The position numbers and the translations under genes are program-made. From Acidobacteriota bacterium (lineage in GTDB: Bacteria > Acidobacteriota > Terriglobia > Bryobacterales > Bryobacteraceae), in assembly GCA_016871155.1 (NCBI GenBank), contig VFZO01000032.1:1-35598 (forward strand): 35,598 bases of DNA. The letters are read 5' to 3'. Positions 15,707 to 24,188 of the stretch are shown piece after piece (the first letter of the stretch is position 1; every line of letters begins with the position of its first letter). The notes under the pieces were generated by a model that searched no databases, was not told the origin of the DNA, and saw nothing but the letters and a program-made list of their open reading frames with translations.

Positions 15707-18205
15707 TTGGCCGACGAACAAAAACCGCTTCCCCCGCCGCCTGGCGAGAATTCGAAAAATCTCATTCCCGTCAACATCGAAGACGAGATGCGAAAGTCGT
15801 TTCTCGACTACGCGATGTCCGTTATCATCAGCCGGGCGCTGCCCGACGTTCGCGACGGGTTGAAGCCGGTCCATCGCCGCATCCTATTTGGAATGAGCGA
15901 GTTAGGCCTAAACTATAACCGGCCGACGAAGAAGTGCGCCAAAATCGTCGGCGAGGTGATGGGCAAGTACCATCCGCACGGAGATTCGGCCATCTACGAC
16001 GCGCTGGTCCGAATGGCGCAGCCGTTCTCGATGCGCTACCAGTTGGTGGACGGGCAGGGGAATTTCGGTTCGGTGGACGGTGATCCGCCGGCCGCAATGC
16101 GGTACACGGAAGCGCGTCTCACGCGCATCGCCAATGCGCTGATGGAGGATATCGACAAAGAGACGGTCGACTTCCGCTCCAACTACGACGATTCCGAGCA
16201 GGAGCCCGTGGTGCTGCCGTCGCGCGTGCCGAACCTGCTGGTGAACGGATCGGCCGGAATCGCCGTGGGTATGGCCACCAACATTCCGCCGCACAATCTG
16301 CGCGAAGTGGTGGAGGCGACGATTCTGCTCGTGCAGAAACCCGCGGCATCGCTGCAAGAGGTGATGCAGATCGTTACCGGGCCCGATTTTCCGACCGGCG
16401 GGTATATCCTCGGCCGTCAAGGCATCTACGACGCCTACACCAAGGGCCGCGGCTCGCTAAAGCTGCGCGCCAAGGCCTCGACCGAGAGCATCGGCAAGGA
16501 CCGTGAAGCGATCATCGTCACCGAGATCCCCTACCAGGTGAACAAGGCCCGGCTCATTGAAAACGTCGCCGGGCTGGTGAACGAAAAGAAGATCGAAGGC
16601 ATCTCCGAAATTCGCGACGAAAGCGACCGCGACGGCATGCGGATCGTGTTCGAGTTGAAACGCGGCGAACAGCCGGAAATCGTTCTAAACAATCTGTTTA
16701 AGCAGACGCAGATGCAAACCAGCTTCGGCGTCATCATGCTTTCGATCGTCAACGGGCAGCCGCGCGAACTGGGCCTGGTCGACTGTCTGAAGCGGTTCAT
16801 CGATCACCGCGTGGAAGTAGTCCGCCGCCGCACCGACTACCTGCTGCGCAAGGCCCGCGACCGCGAGCACATCTTGCTCGGCTTCAAAAAGGCGCTGGAT
16901 CACCTGGACGAAGTGATCAAGCTGATTCGCGACTCGAAGACCCCGCGCGAAGCCAAGGACCGCTTGATTGGCCGCTTCGAATTCTCGGAGCGCCAGGCGC
17001 AGGCCATCATCGAACTGCAACTCCAGCGTTTGACCAACATGGAGCAGCAGAAGATTCTCGACGAATTGGCCGACATCCAGCGGTTGATCGCCGAGTACCT
17101 GGAGATTCTAGGCTCGGACAAGGTTCTGCGCGCTGTGATCGTAAAAGAGCTGCGCGAGGTTCTCAAGGACTTCGGCGACGAGCGCCGGACGCAGATTATC
17201 GAGGACACCGGCGAGATTGAGATCGAGGATCTGATTCAGCAGGAAGATGTCGCGATCACGGTCACGCGGGGCGGCTATTTGAAGCGAACCGCGGTCGACA
17301 CCTACCGCCGCCAGACACGGGGCGGGAAGGGGCGCATCGGAATGACGACGCGCTCGGAGGATGTGGTTGAGCACTTGATCGTCGCCTCCACGCATGCCTA
17401 CCTGCTGATCTTTACCAGCAAGGGCCGCGTGTATTGGCTGAAGAACTATGTAATCCCGGACGCTGGAACCGCGTCGAAGGGCAAACACATCAACAGCCTG
17501 ATCAATCTGCAGCCCGACGAAACCGTGAAAGGCTTCCTGCCTGTGCGCGAGTTCGTGGATGGCAAGAACATCGTGATGATTACCCGCCAGGGCGTCATCA
17601 AGAAGAGCTCGCTGAGCGAGTTCGACAATCCAATGGCGCGCGGCATAATCGCGCTGTCGCTTGACGACGGCGACGAGTTGATCGAGGCGCTCCTGACCGA
17701 CGGTGACAACTACATCTTCATGGCCACCCATGAGGGCAAGGCCATCAAGTTCAAGGAAGAGGAAGTGCGGGCCATGGGCCGGCAGGCGCGGGGCGTGAAA
17801 GGCATGGAGTTGAGCCCGGACGACGTGATCATCGGCGCCGAAATCTGCACCGAGGGCGACCTGATCCTCTCGATTTCCGAGAACGGCTACGGCAAACGCA
17901 CCCCTCTGGTGGATTACCGGTTGACCCACCGCGGCGGCAAGGGTGTCATCAATATGGACATAACGCGCAAGACCGGGAAGGTGGTCTCCGTCATGAAAGT
18001 GAAGGAAGACACCGACCTGATGATCATCACCGCCGACGGTAAGATCATCCGCATCGAAGCCGGCGAAATCCGGCGGACTGGCCGCGGTGCGCAGGGCGTC
18101 CGCGTGGTGAAGATGGAGGAGAACGACCACGTCGCGGCCGCGACCGTGGTGCCGGACTCCGAAAACGGTGTCGCGGCGGACGGCGAGGAGCCACCGGTTC
18201 AATAG
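15707..18205 (+). CDS. gyrA: DNA gyrase subunit A
   Basis: An 832-residue type II topoisomerase A subunit, the DNA breakage-reunion half of gyrase that introduces negative supercoils with GyrB. The winged-helix domain starts near residue 26 ([19 protein letters not shown]). The quinolone-resistance region reads [17 protein letters not shown], with serine and aspartate at the positions equal to E. coli 83 and 87, the susceptible state. The catalytic tyrosine lies in AMRYTEARL, equivalent to Tyr122. The C-terminal pinwheel carries the GyrA box as QTRGGKG near 538, which separates gyrase from topoisomerase IV. Translation starts at TTG 15707, six bases after AAGGAG; no ATG fits. The length is close to the usual 800-900. 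gyrB is not adjacent. An inverted repeat covers the stop codon. Confidence 0.97.
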   Translation: MADEQKPLPPPPGENSKNLIPVNIEDEMRKSFLDYAMSVIISRALPDVRDGLKPVHRRILFGMSELGLNYNRPTKKCAKIVGEVMGKYHPHGDSAIYDALVRMAQPFSMRYQLVDGQGNFGSVDGDPPAAMRYTEARLTRIANALMEDIDKETVDFRSNYDDSEQEPVVLPSRVPNLLVNGSAGIAVGMATNIPPHNLREVVEATILLVQKPAASLQEVMQIVTGPDFPTGGYILGRQGIYDAYTKGRGSLKLRAKASTESIGKDREAIIVTEIPYQVNKARLIENVAGLVNEKKIEGISEIRDESDRDGMRIVFELKRGEQPEIVLNNLFKQTQMQTSFGVIMLSIVNGQPRELGLVDCLKRFIDHRVEVVRRRTDYLLRKARDREHILLGFKKALDHLDEVIKLIRDSKTPREAKDRLIGRFEFSERQAQAIIELQLQRLTNMEQQKILDELADIQRLIAEYLEILGSDKVLRAVIVKELREVLKDFGDERRTQIIEDTGEIEIEDLIQQEDVAITVTRGGYLKRTAVDTYRRQTRGGKGRIGMTTRSEDVVEHLIVASTHAYLLIFTSKGRVYWLKNYVIPDAGTASKGKHINSLINLQPDETVKGFLPVREFVDGKNIVMITRQGVIKKSSLSEFDNPMARGIIALSLDDGDELIEALLTDGDNYIFMATHEGKAIKFKEEEVRAMGRQARGVKGMELSPDDVIIGAEICTEGDLILSISENGYGKRTPLVDYRLTHRGGKGVINMDITRKTGKVVSVMKVKEDTDLMIITADGKIIRIEAGEIRRTGRGAQGVRVVKMEENDHVAAATVVPDSENGVAADGEEPPVQ

Positions 18206-18212
18206 AACCGGT
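18193..18212 (+). other. Perfect hairpin across the gyrA stop codon
   Basis: ACCGGTTC-AATA-GAACCGGT is a perfect 8-bp stem with a four-base loop that contains most of the TAG stop. No T-run follows, so it is not a classical terminator. It may stabilise the mRNA 3' end or slow the ribosome at termination before the downstream metal-transport operon. Confidence 0.45.
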
Positions 18213-18279
18213 AACCTCTGCCCCTTTCCGAGACTCTTACTTCCGTGAGATCCTGTAGGAAGCTTTCCGGAGATCAAAG

Positions 18280-18783
18280 ATGAAATTCGTTCATGGCATA
18301 ATCCTGGCGCTGATGCTTTCCGTCATGATCTACGTCGTCAACCGCGACATGGACCGTAGCGATTTTCGTCTGGATGCTTCGATCGTTCCGGCCGCGTACG
18401 CGGCCGAGGATCAGCCCGCCAAGATGGATTGGCGGATGCTTCGCGAACTCAATTACCGCACCGGCAAAATCTCTCCGTCCCTGAAAGCGTTGGACGGAAA
18501 GATGGTGAAGATTCCCGGCTACATGGTACCGTTGGAAGATGACTCCGAGATCGTCACCGAGTTCCTGCTGGTTCCCTACGTCGGCGCATGCATCCATACG
18601 CCGCCGCCTCCGCCGAACCAGATCGTGCAAGTGAAAATGAACAACCAGAAGAAGGTCAAGATGAGCTTCTGGGACCCGGTGTGGATTCACGGCAAGCTGA
18701 ACATCTCCACCATCAAGAGCCCTTACGGTGACGTGGGTTTCCAGGTCGCCGGTGTTCAAATCGAACCGTACAAGGACGAATAA
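18280..18783 (+). CDS. DUF3299 exported protein
   Basis: A 167-residue protein with an N-terminal hydrophobic segment (GIILALMLSVMIYVV), probably a signal anchor. The DUF3299 core follows: MDWRMLRELN near 47-56, VKIPGYMVPLEDD, and the hallmark GACIHTPPPPPNQIV near 102-116. The GACIH cysteine and histidine suggest metal or redox chemistry, but the function is not established. GGAG about seven bases before ATG 18280 serves as ribosome site. It is the first gene of a four-gene run with a ZrgA-like protein and an ABC transporter, a neighbourhood typical of DUF3299 genes. A lipoprotein paralogue is encoded at 25681-26202. Confidence 0.85.
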   Translation: MKFVHGIILALMLSVMIYVVNRDMDRSDFRLDASIVPAAYAAEDQPAKMDWRMLRELNYRTGKISPSLKALDGKMVKIPGYMVPLEDDSEIVTEFLLVPYVGACIHTPPPPPNQIVQVKMNNQKKVKMSFWDPVWIHGKLNISTIKSPYGDVGFQVAGVQIEPYKDE

Positions 18784-18784
18784 C

Positions 18785-19318
18785 ATGCGCTTCGCCTTCC
18801 TCCTGGCCATTCTGGCAGTCACTCTGCCCGCCCAGCAACGCAGCCGCAAAGCGCACGAGCATGGCGCGGCGAAAATCAATATCGCCTTTGAGTCCACCAA
18901 GGGCGCGCCGAAGGGCGTGATCGAGTTCGAGGCGCCCGCCGAATCGGTAGTGGGCTTTGAGCATGAGGCGAAGTCCGCCGCGGACAAGGCCAATCAGGCG
19001 GCGGCGCTGAACACGCTAAAGGCCCGGTTCGGCGAAATGGTGGTGATTCCCGGCTGCAAAATCACGCCGAAATCGGCAAAGGTGGAAGTGGAGCATCACG
19101 ACGCGAAGACGAAGGGCGCGAAGCACGAAGAGCACTCGGAGGTCCATGCCGAGTTCGACGTGCAGTGCGCCAAGCCGCTGGCCGGCACAGTCATCAGTTT
19201 CGGAATCGCCAAAGTGTTTCCCAAGATCCACGACACCGATGTGGCGTTGATCGCAGGCGAACAGCAGTCCAGCGTGGAAGTGAAAACCGGAAAAGAAACG
19301 CTACGGATCGCGAAATGA
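18785..19318 (+). CDS. ZrgA-like (DUF2796) exported metal-associated protein
   Basis: A 177-residue protein with a signal peptide (MRFAFLLAILAVTLPAQ), histidine-rich and of the DUF2796/ZrgA type. The mature start carries AHEHGAAKINIAFES, then SVVGFEHEAKSAADK, an acidic histidine cluster EVEHHDAKT and EEHSEVHAEFDVQC, and FGIAKVFPKIHDTDV near the end. ZrgA proteins of Vibrio are Zur-regulated and belong to a zinc-uptake ABC system. Here too ABC genes follow at once, so periplasmic zinc binding is likely. The start is one base after the DUF3299 stop; the stop overlaps the ATPase start by four bases (ATGA). I saw no Zur box. Confidence 0.8.
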   Translation: MRFAFLLAILAVTLPAQQRSRKAHEHGAAKINIAFESTKGAPKGVIEFEAPAESVVGFEHEAKSAADKANQAAALNTLKARFGEMVVIPGCKITPKSAKVEVEHHDAKTKGAKHEEHSEVHAEFDVQCAKPLAGTVISFGIAKVFPKIHDTDVALIAGEQQSSVEVKTGKETLRIAK

Positions 19319-20004
19319 GCGCGGTCGTCTGCAGGAACCTCCGGTTCGGCTACACACCCGGCGCGTTGGTTCTCGACATCGATCAACTGGAAGTCGCTTC
19401 CGGCGAACGCGTCTTCTTGTTCGGGCCGTCCGGCTCCGGCAAGACGACTCTGCTGGGAATTCTCTCCGGCGTGTTGACGAACTTCACCGGTGAGGTGAGG
19501 GTGTTGGACCGCGAGATCGCGAAAATGACAGGTTCCCAACGGGACGCGTTTCGCGGCGCCCATCTGGGCTACATCTTTCAACTCTTCAATCTCATCCCGT
19601 ACCTCACCGTGGTTGAGAACATCACGCTGCCGTGCCGGCTGCACGCCGAACGGCGCAAGAACATCGGGAACCTGGAGGACGCCGCACGGCAAGCTGCGGA
19701 CAAACTCGGTATCCTGCACCTGCTCCACCGGAAGGTCACCGATTTGTCGGTGGGGCAGCAACAACGCGTAGCGGCGGCGCGCGCCCTGCTGGGCGCGCCC
19801 GAGTTGATCATCGCTGACGAGCCCACTTCGTCGCTCGACTACGATCACCGCGAGAGGTTCCTCGAGTTGCTGTTTGAAAGCTGCCGGGAGGCGAAGGCTA
19901 CCATTCTCTTCGTTAGCCACGACCGCTCGCTGATGCACCTCTTCGACAAACAGTTGGATCTTGGTGAGCTGAATAAGGCCCAAACGGTGGCCACGGCGGA
20001 ATAG
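19315..20004 (+). CDS. ABC transporter ATP-binding protein (LolD/MacB type)
   Basis: A 229-residue ATPase that would power the permease encoded next. All elements are present: Walker A GPSGSGKT at 37-44, Q-loop glutamine 89 (YIFQLFNLIPYLTV), signature LSVGQQQR at 144-151, Walker B ELIIADEPTSSLD at 163-175 and H-loop histidine 202 (FVSHDRS). The short form with ‘LSVGQQQR’ and ‘FNLIPYLTV’ fits the LolD/MacB/FtsE group of mechanotransmission transporters rather than importers of the classic type. ATG 19315 overlaps the ZrgA-like stop by four bases; an upstream in-frame start at 19165 lies inside the previous gene and is rejected. Confidence 0.93.
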   Translation: MSAVVCRNLRFGYTPGALVLDIDQLEVASGERVFLFGPSGSGKTTLLGILSGVLTNFTGEVRVLDREIAKMTGSQRDAFRGAHLGYIFQLFNLIPYLTVVENITLPCRLHAERRKNIGNLEDAARQAADKLGILHLLHRKVTDLSVGQQQRVAAARALLGAPELIIADEPTSSLDYDHRERFLELLFESCREAKATILFVSHDRSLMHLFDKQLDLGELNKAQTVATAE

Positions 20005-20007
20005 CAA

Positions 20008-21279
20008 ATGGTTCTCCTCTCCCTCGCCTATCACTCGTTGAAGAACCGGAAGCTGACAACAGCGCTGACCGTGCTATCGATCGCTCTGTCGATCGCCCTC
20101 CTTGTCGGTGTGGAGAATGTCCGCGTAGGCGCGCGTCAAAGTTTCGAAGGCACGATTTCGCAGACGGACCTGATCGTGGGCGCGCGGGGCGGTTCGCTGC
20201 AACTGCTGCTCTACAGCGTGTTCCGCATTGGGCAGGCGACGAACAACATTTCCTACGAGAGCTATTTGAAGTTCAAAAACCACCCGGCGGTTGAGTGGAC
20301 GATTCCCTATTCGCTGGGCGATTCGCACCGAGGGTTCCGCGTCGTGGGAACCGACGAGAACTTCTACAAGCATCTCCGCTACCGGCGGGACCGGTCGTTG
20401 TCGTTCCAGGAGGGCCAGGAGCCGAAAGGGATTTTCGATGTGGCGCTCGGCGCCGATGTGGCGCGTGCGCTCAACTACAAGGTCGGGCAGAAAGTTGTGA
20501 TCACGCACGGAGTCGCCTCCGCGGCCGGACGCGGCATCCAGGATCACGACGACAAGCCGTTCACGGTCTCGGGAATCCTAAGCAAGACCGCCACTCCGGT
20601 GGACCGCTCCTTGTACATATTGCTCGAAGGCATCAGCGCGGTTCATATCGATTGGGCCGACGGCGCTCCGCCGCTGCCTGGCGAAGAGGTGCCGGCCAGC
20701 AAGATCACCAAGGAATCGGTGAAGGTGGACCAGATCACATCGTTCCTGCTGCGAAACAAACGGCGCATCGACACCCTGCGGGTGCAGCGCGAGATCAACA
20801 CGTTCACCGAAGAACCGCTGCAGGCGATCGTCCCCGGCGTGACATTGCAGGAGTTGTGGCGGACACTCGGCTACGCCGAGGACGCGCTCACGGTCATCAC
20901 GTTTTTCGTAACGATCGTCGGGCTGCTGGGCATGCTGGTCTCGCTCTACACGTCGCTGAACGAACGGCGGCGGGAGATGGCCATCCTGCGAGCCATCGGT
21001 GCAGGGCCCGGCAAAATCATTTCGCTGTTGGTGTTTGAGAGTTTTCTGTTGACGCTGGCCGGCTGCGTGATGGGCGTGGCGCTGATCTATGGCCTCAGCG
21101 CGGCCCTGCAGCAGACCGTCGAGGATCACTTCGGGCTCTACATCCCCATCCAGCCGCCAACCCCTGCGGGGTGGATCTACCTGGGCGCGGTGCTGCTGGC
21201 GAGCTTGCTGATCGGTTTTATTCCGGCCTGGAAAGCCTATCGAAATACCCTCTCCGACGGCCTCAGCGTGCGGGTGTAA
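20008..21279 (+). CDS. FtsX/MacB-type ABC transporter permease
   Basis: A 423-residue membrane protein, partner of the ATPase three bases upstream. An N-terminal membrane helix (ALTVLSIALSIALLVGV, about 17-33) is followed by a large periplasmic MacB-PCD-like domain (about 50-275). The C-terminal FtsX domain holds three helices, beginning VITFFVTIVGLLGMLVSLY near 295, with the conserved cytoplasmic loop NERRREMAILRAIGAG, then FESFLLTLAGCVMGVALIYG and WIYLGAVLLASLLIGFIP. Such proteins move lipids, lipoproteins or peptides across or along the envelope rather than import metals by channel. With the ZrgA- and DUF3299-type genes the likely cargo is a metal-linked or lipoprotein substrate. Confidence 0.9.
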   Translation: MVLLSLAYHSLKNRKLTTALTVLSIALSIALLVGVENVRVGARQSFEGTISQTDLIVGARGGSLQLLLYSVFRIGQATNNISYESYLKFKNHPAVEWTIPYSLGDSHRGFRVVGTDENFYKHLRYRRDRSLSFQEGQEPKGIFDVALGADVARALNYKVGQKVVITHGVASAAGRGIQDHDDKPFTVSGILSKTATPVDRSLYILLEGISAVHIDWADGAPPLPGEEVPASKITKESVKVDQITSFLLRNKRRIDTLRVQREINTFTEEPLQAIVPGVTLQELWRTLGYAEDALTVITFFVTIVGLLGMLVSLYTSLNERRREMAILRAIGAGPGKIISLLVFESFLLTLAGCVMGVALIYGLSAALQQTVEDHFGLYIPIQPPTPAGWIYLGAVLLASLLIGFIPAWKAYRNTLSDGLSVRV

Positions 21280-21324
21280 GGAACTTTCGGCGGAAAGAAT
21301 CCGTCCTTAGCAACAGCGAAAACT

Positions 21325-21355
21325 TGCATCCATTCGTGAGATTGTGTTATCAATT
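21325..21355 (+). promoter_or_regulatory. Candidate promoter of the MerC-like gene
   Basis: TTGCAT lies 18 bases before TATCAA, and ATG 21370 follows soon after. A perfect 8-bp palindrome TCAATTGA overlaps the -10 region and could bind a regulator. The match to consensus is moderate (four of six in each box). Confidence 0.3.
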
Positions 21356-21369
21356 GAAAGTACGCCTAC

Positions 21370-21756
21370 ATGCCTGAGTCGAACACGCAAACTTTAGACC
21401 GTTATGGGATGTTGCTTTCAATCGGCTGCGCGATTCACTGCGCCGTGCTGCCTATGGCGATGGGATTGCTCACCGCTTCCGGTCTGGGTTGGATCGCCGG
21501 TCCCGAATTCGAATGGGCGATCTTAGCCTGTACGTTTCTGATCGGTTCGACGCAGTTGATCAAAAGCTTCACCACCCATCGCAATCCGCTCTCGCTCTAT
21601 CTGTTCGGCGCCGGCTTGACCTTTTTTGCCCTGGCGAAACTGGAAGCGGTCCAGTTCCAGTATTCCGAAGCGGTGCTTATGACGATAGGCGGCCTCCTGA
21701 CCGCCACGGCGCATTTCAAAAACCTGCGCCTCTGCGCTTGCTGCAACGCCCACTAG
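21370..21756 (+). CDS. MerC-like membrane protein
   Basis: A 128-residue protein with about four membrane segments, matching the MerC domain. The diagnostic cysteine-containing first helix reads SIGCAIHCAVLPMAMGLL at about 17-34, and a CACC pair ends the protein (LRLCACCNAH). MerC proteins carry Hg(II) or other soft metals across the inner membrane. No merR or merA is near, so a general metal-handling role is more likely, fitting the ZrgA-type operon 90 bases upstream. It may have its own promoter. Confidence 0.78.
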   Translation: MPESNTQTLDRYGMLLSIGCAIHCAVLPMAMGLLTASGLGWIAGPEFEWAILACTFLIGSTQLIKSFTTHRNPLSLYLFGAGLTFFALAKLEAVQFQYSEAVLMTIGGLLTATAHFKNLRLCACCNAH

Positions 21757-21802
21757 CCTTCCGCGCGGGGCGTAGTGGTATGATCCAACCTTCGCCTCTT
21801 GC

Positions 21803-23140
21803 ATGCAACGTTCCCGGCTTGATCGTTTCGCGGACTCGATAGTCCAGTTTGTTCCAGACGCAATTACGGCCAGCTTGATCATGTTGATCGCGCTCGCCTC
21901 CGCCGCCTGGATGCTGGGTTCGGCGCCCGGACAGATTTTGGACGCCTATTACAAAGGCTTCTGGTCGCTCGTGCCGTTCACAAGCCAGATGACGCTCATC
22001 ATCGTGCTGGGCGGCGCGCTGGCTTCGACGCCCTTCTTTCAACGCCTTGTCGGCGGGCTCTCGCGCCTGCCCAGGACGCGCAACCAAATGGTGATTCTGG
22101 CGGTGCTGCTTTCGGCCGCCGCGTCGTACTGCTTCTGGGGCCTCGGCTACTCGCTCAGTCCGTTGATCGGCGTCTACTTCGCCCGCGAAGCCGAGCGCCG
22201 CGGCATCGGCCTGCACTTCCCGTTTTTCATGGCGACTGTCTACGCCGCCGTCGCCGTCTGGCAATTCGGATTGTCGTCGTCGGCGCCCCTCATCGTCGCC
22301 ACGCAGGGGCATTTTCTGCAGGACCTGACAGGCGTCATCCCGCTCTCCCGCACCATCTTCTCCCCGGCGTCGTTGATTCACATCGCCGTGTACACGGCGG
22401 CGGTAGTTTTCACCGGGTGCAGGCTGATGCCCAGGACGCACCATCCCATCTCGGCCTACCCAGGCGCTGCGGAGCTTGCCAAATCCTCGGAGCCGGAACC
22501 ACTGCGCCCTGTCACGCTTTCCGAGCGCGTGGAGGCGCAGCCGTACTTCACATGGTTCTTCTGCGCGGCCTTGCTCGCGTGGCTCTGGCATCATTTCGTG
22601 AGCAAGGGCCTGGGCCTCAATATCAACTCGCTCAATATCGTTCTGCTGCTGCTTGTCTTTGGACTCTACGGCAACGTCAAACGGGTGACGCTGGCGATTG
22701 AGAAGAGCGTGGTGGCGGGCTGGCCCGTTATCATCCTCTACCATCTCTACGCCGGGCTGGCGGGCATTATTGAGTCGACCGCCGTGGGCGAGTCGATGGC
22801 GCAACTGGTGGCCGCGTCCAGCAACCCATTGACGTTTCCCACTCTCTCGGCGGCCATCGGAACGGTATTCTCGTTCTTCATTCCATCCTCTGGAGGCCAA
22901 TGGGCGATTCAAGGATTGGTGACGGCTAAGTCGGCCATGGCGATCGGCGTCTCCGTCGAGCGCGCGCTTCTGGCGATGAGCGTGGGCGACCATATGGGCA
23001 ATCTGACCTCGCCGTTCTGGTACGTTGTGATCGCCGGAATCGTGCGGCTGGATTTCCGGACCTTCTTCGGCTACGGGCTCGTCTACGCGGCCATCTGGTT
23101 CGTCATCGGGTCGATCGTCTTCACGTTCGCGCCCTGCTGA
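21803..23140 (+). CDS. AtoE-type short-chain fatty acid transporter
   Basis: A 445-residue polytopic membrane protein of the short-chain fatty acid transporter (AtoE) family, thought to take up acetoacetate, butyrate and similar acids. Ten or more hydrophobic segments are visible, for example ASLIMLIALASAAWML and IHIAVYTAAVVFTG. Family signatures include YYKGFWSLVPFTSQMTLI near 48-65 and the late-helix motif FFIPSSGGQWAIQG near 353-366. Length and N-terminus (RFADSIVQFVPDAI) match the family. ATG 21803 lies 46 bases after the MerC-like stop, so co-transcription is possible. Its stop is four bases from the convergent UxuA-like gene. Confidence 0.88.
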   Translation: MQRSRLDRFADSIVQFVPDAITASLIMLIALASAAWMLGSAPGQILDAYYKGFWSLVPFTSQMTLIIVLGGALASTPFFQRLVGGLSRLPRTRNQMVILAVLLSAAASYCFWGLGYSLSPLIGVYFAREAERRGIGLHFPFFMATVYAAVAVWQFGLSSSAPLIVATQGHFLQDLTGVIPLSRTIFSPASLIHIAVYTAAVVFTGCRLMPRTHHPISAYPGAAELAKSSEPEPLRPVTLSERVEAQPYFTWFFCAALLAWLWHHFVSKGLGLNINSLNIVLLLLVFGLYGNVKRVTLAIEKSVVAGWPVIILYHLYAGLAGIIESTAVGESMAQLVAASSNPLTFPTLSAAIGTVFSFFIPSSGGQWAIQGLVTAKSAMAIGVSVERALLAMSVGDHMGNLTSPFWYVVIAGIVRLDFRTFFGYGLVYAAIWFVIGSIVFTFAPC

Positions 23141-23144
23141 GACT

Positions 23145-24188
23145 TCAGCCCGCTTCCTCGTTCGCGCGCCGCAGCAAACCGCGCATCTGCGCGATGCAAT
23201 AGGCGGTGCCCGCTCTGCGCATCTTGTCGTCGCCCCGCATCTCCGGAACGTGATCGGGCACGATGATGCCGTTGAACTTCACTTTGCGCAGAGCCTTCAT
23301 CACCGCGTACATGTCCATGTAGCCGTCCTCTGGAAACGTTTCGTGGAAGCGTGGCAGCGGGCCGGAGACGTTCCGGAAATGCACGTCCACAATCTTTCCG
23401 CGGCGGCCAAAGTCGTCGATCATCCCAAACACATCCTTGCCCATGTGTGTTCCGCCTTCGGACCACGTGCCGACGCAAAACGTAAGCCCCCAGAACTTCG
23501 AGGCGCCGGCGATTTTTTCCGCCCGCGCGTACCCGTCGTAGTGGACCAGAACCTTCGCGACGCCGTTCATCTTCGCCAGTGGCGGATCGTCCGGATGGAG
23601 CGCCAGCTTCACCTGGGCTTTCTCGGCGGCCGGCAGCACCGCCTTCATGAAGTACGTGTAGGTTGACCAGATGTCCTCGGCCGAGTACTCCCGGTCGAAG
23701 GCCTGTTTCTCGATCTTCTTTCGAAAATCGTCGACGCTGAACTCTCTCGCCCGGTAGCCGCGCGGGGTGTCGACGAAGGAGGTCGTGTAGGTGTTGGCCG
23801 GGTGCCAGTCGTAGTCCGAAGCCGGGATGCCCAGCTTGCCGCAGTCGCGCAGGAACTGACAGTAGGTTTCGATGATCTCGTCGCGACGGCCCTTCCCCAG
23901 TTGAACGTCCAGGTGGCGGTAGGCGTAGTGAACCGCCGAGAAGATCTTCATCTCGAACTTTGCGAGCCGGTCCACGGTGGCCTTCATGAACTCGTAGGGC
24001 GCCGAATCGCCGAATTCGATGCGGCACCAGCGGATGCCCAGTTGGCGCAGAAAAAGAAGGTCGTCGTCGCTCAACGAGCGGATGACCATTCTGTGCGAAA
24101 GCTTGATGTTCGCCGGATCGTATTCATCGATCGTCTTCTTCGAAGCGGCGGCAAGCGGCAGGCTCAGGACGACTCGGCGGGGCAACAT
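23145..24188 (-). CDS. Mannonate dehydratase-like (UxuA family) TIM-barrel protein
   Basis: A 347-residue TIM barrel related to mannonate dehydratase (UxuA), which converts D-mannonate to 2-keto-3-deoxygluconate. Family metal-site motifs are present: ALHPDDPP near 214-221, TFCVGTWSEGG near 252, VHFRNVSG near 282, FHETFPEDGYMDM near 293-305 and a DHVPEM near 321. The N-terminus MLPRRVVLSLPLAAAS looks like a short export signal, odd for a sugar-acid enzyme and perhaps a sign of a different role. ATG 24188 overlaps the PhoD stop by one base (TGATG). The open frame extends upstream to 24668 but only as a shadow of PhoD. Confidence 0.8.
   Translation of the reverse strand: MLPRRVVLSLPLAAASKKTIDEYDPANIKLSHRMVIRSLSDDDLLFLRQLGIRWCRIEFGDSAPYEFMKATVDRLAKFEMKIFSAVHYAYRHLDVQLGKGRRDEIIETYCQFLRDCGKLGIPASDYDWHPANTYTTSFVDTPRGYRAREFSVDDFRKKIEKQAFDREYSAEDIWSTYTYFMKAVLPAAEKAQVKLALHPDDPPLAKMNGVAKVLVHYDGYARAEKIAGASKFWGLTFCVGTWSEGGTHMGKDVFGMIDDFGRRGKIVDVHFRNVSGPLPRFHETFPEDGYMDMYAVMKALRKVKFNGIIVPDHVPEMRGDDKMRRAGTAYCIAQMRGLLRRANEEAG

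Noticed and set aside
17108..18277. 389-codon minus-strand frame opposite gyrA
   Set aside because: The plus strand encodes unmistakable gyrA; the antisense product has histidine/leucine-rich shadow composition.
21716..22993. 425-codon minus-strand frame opposite the AtoE gene
   Set aside because: Arginine- and glutamine-rich shadow without motifs; the plus strand encodes a convincing membrane transporter.
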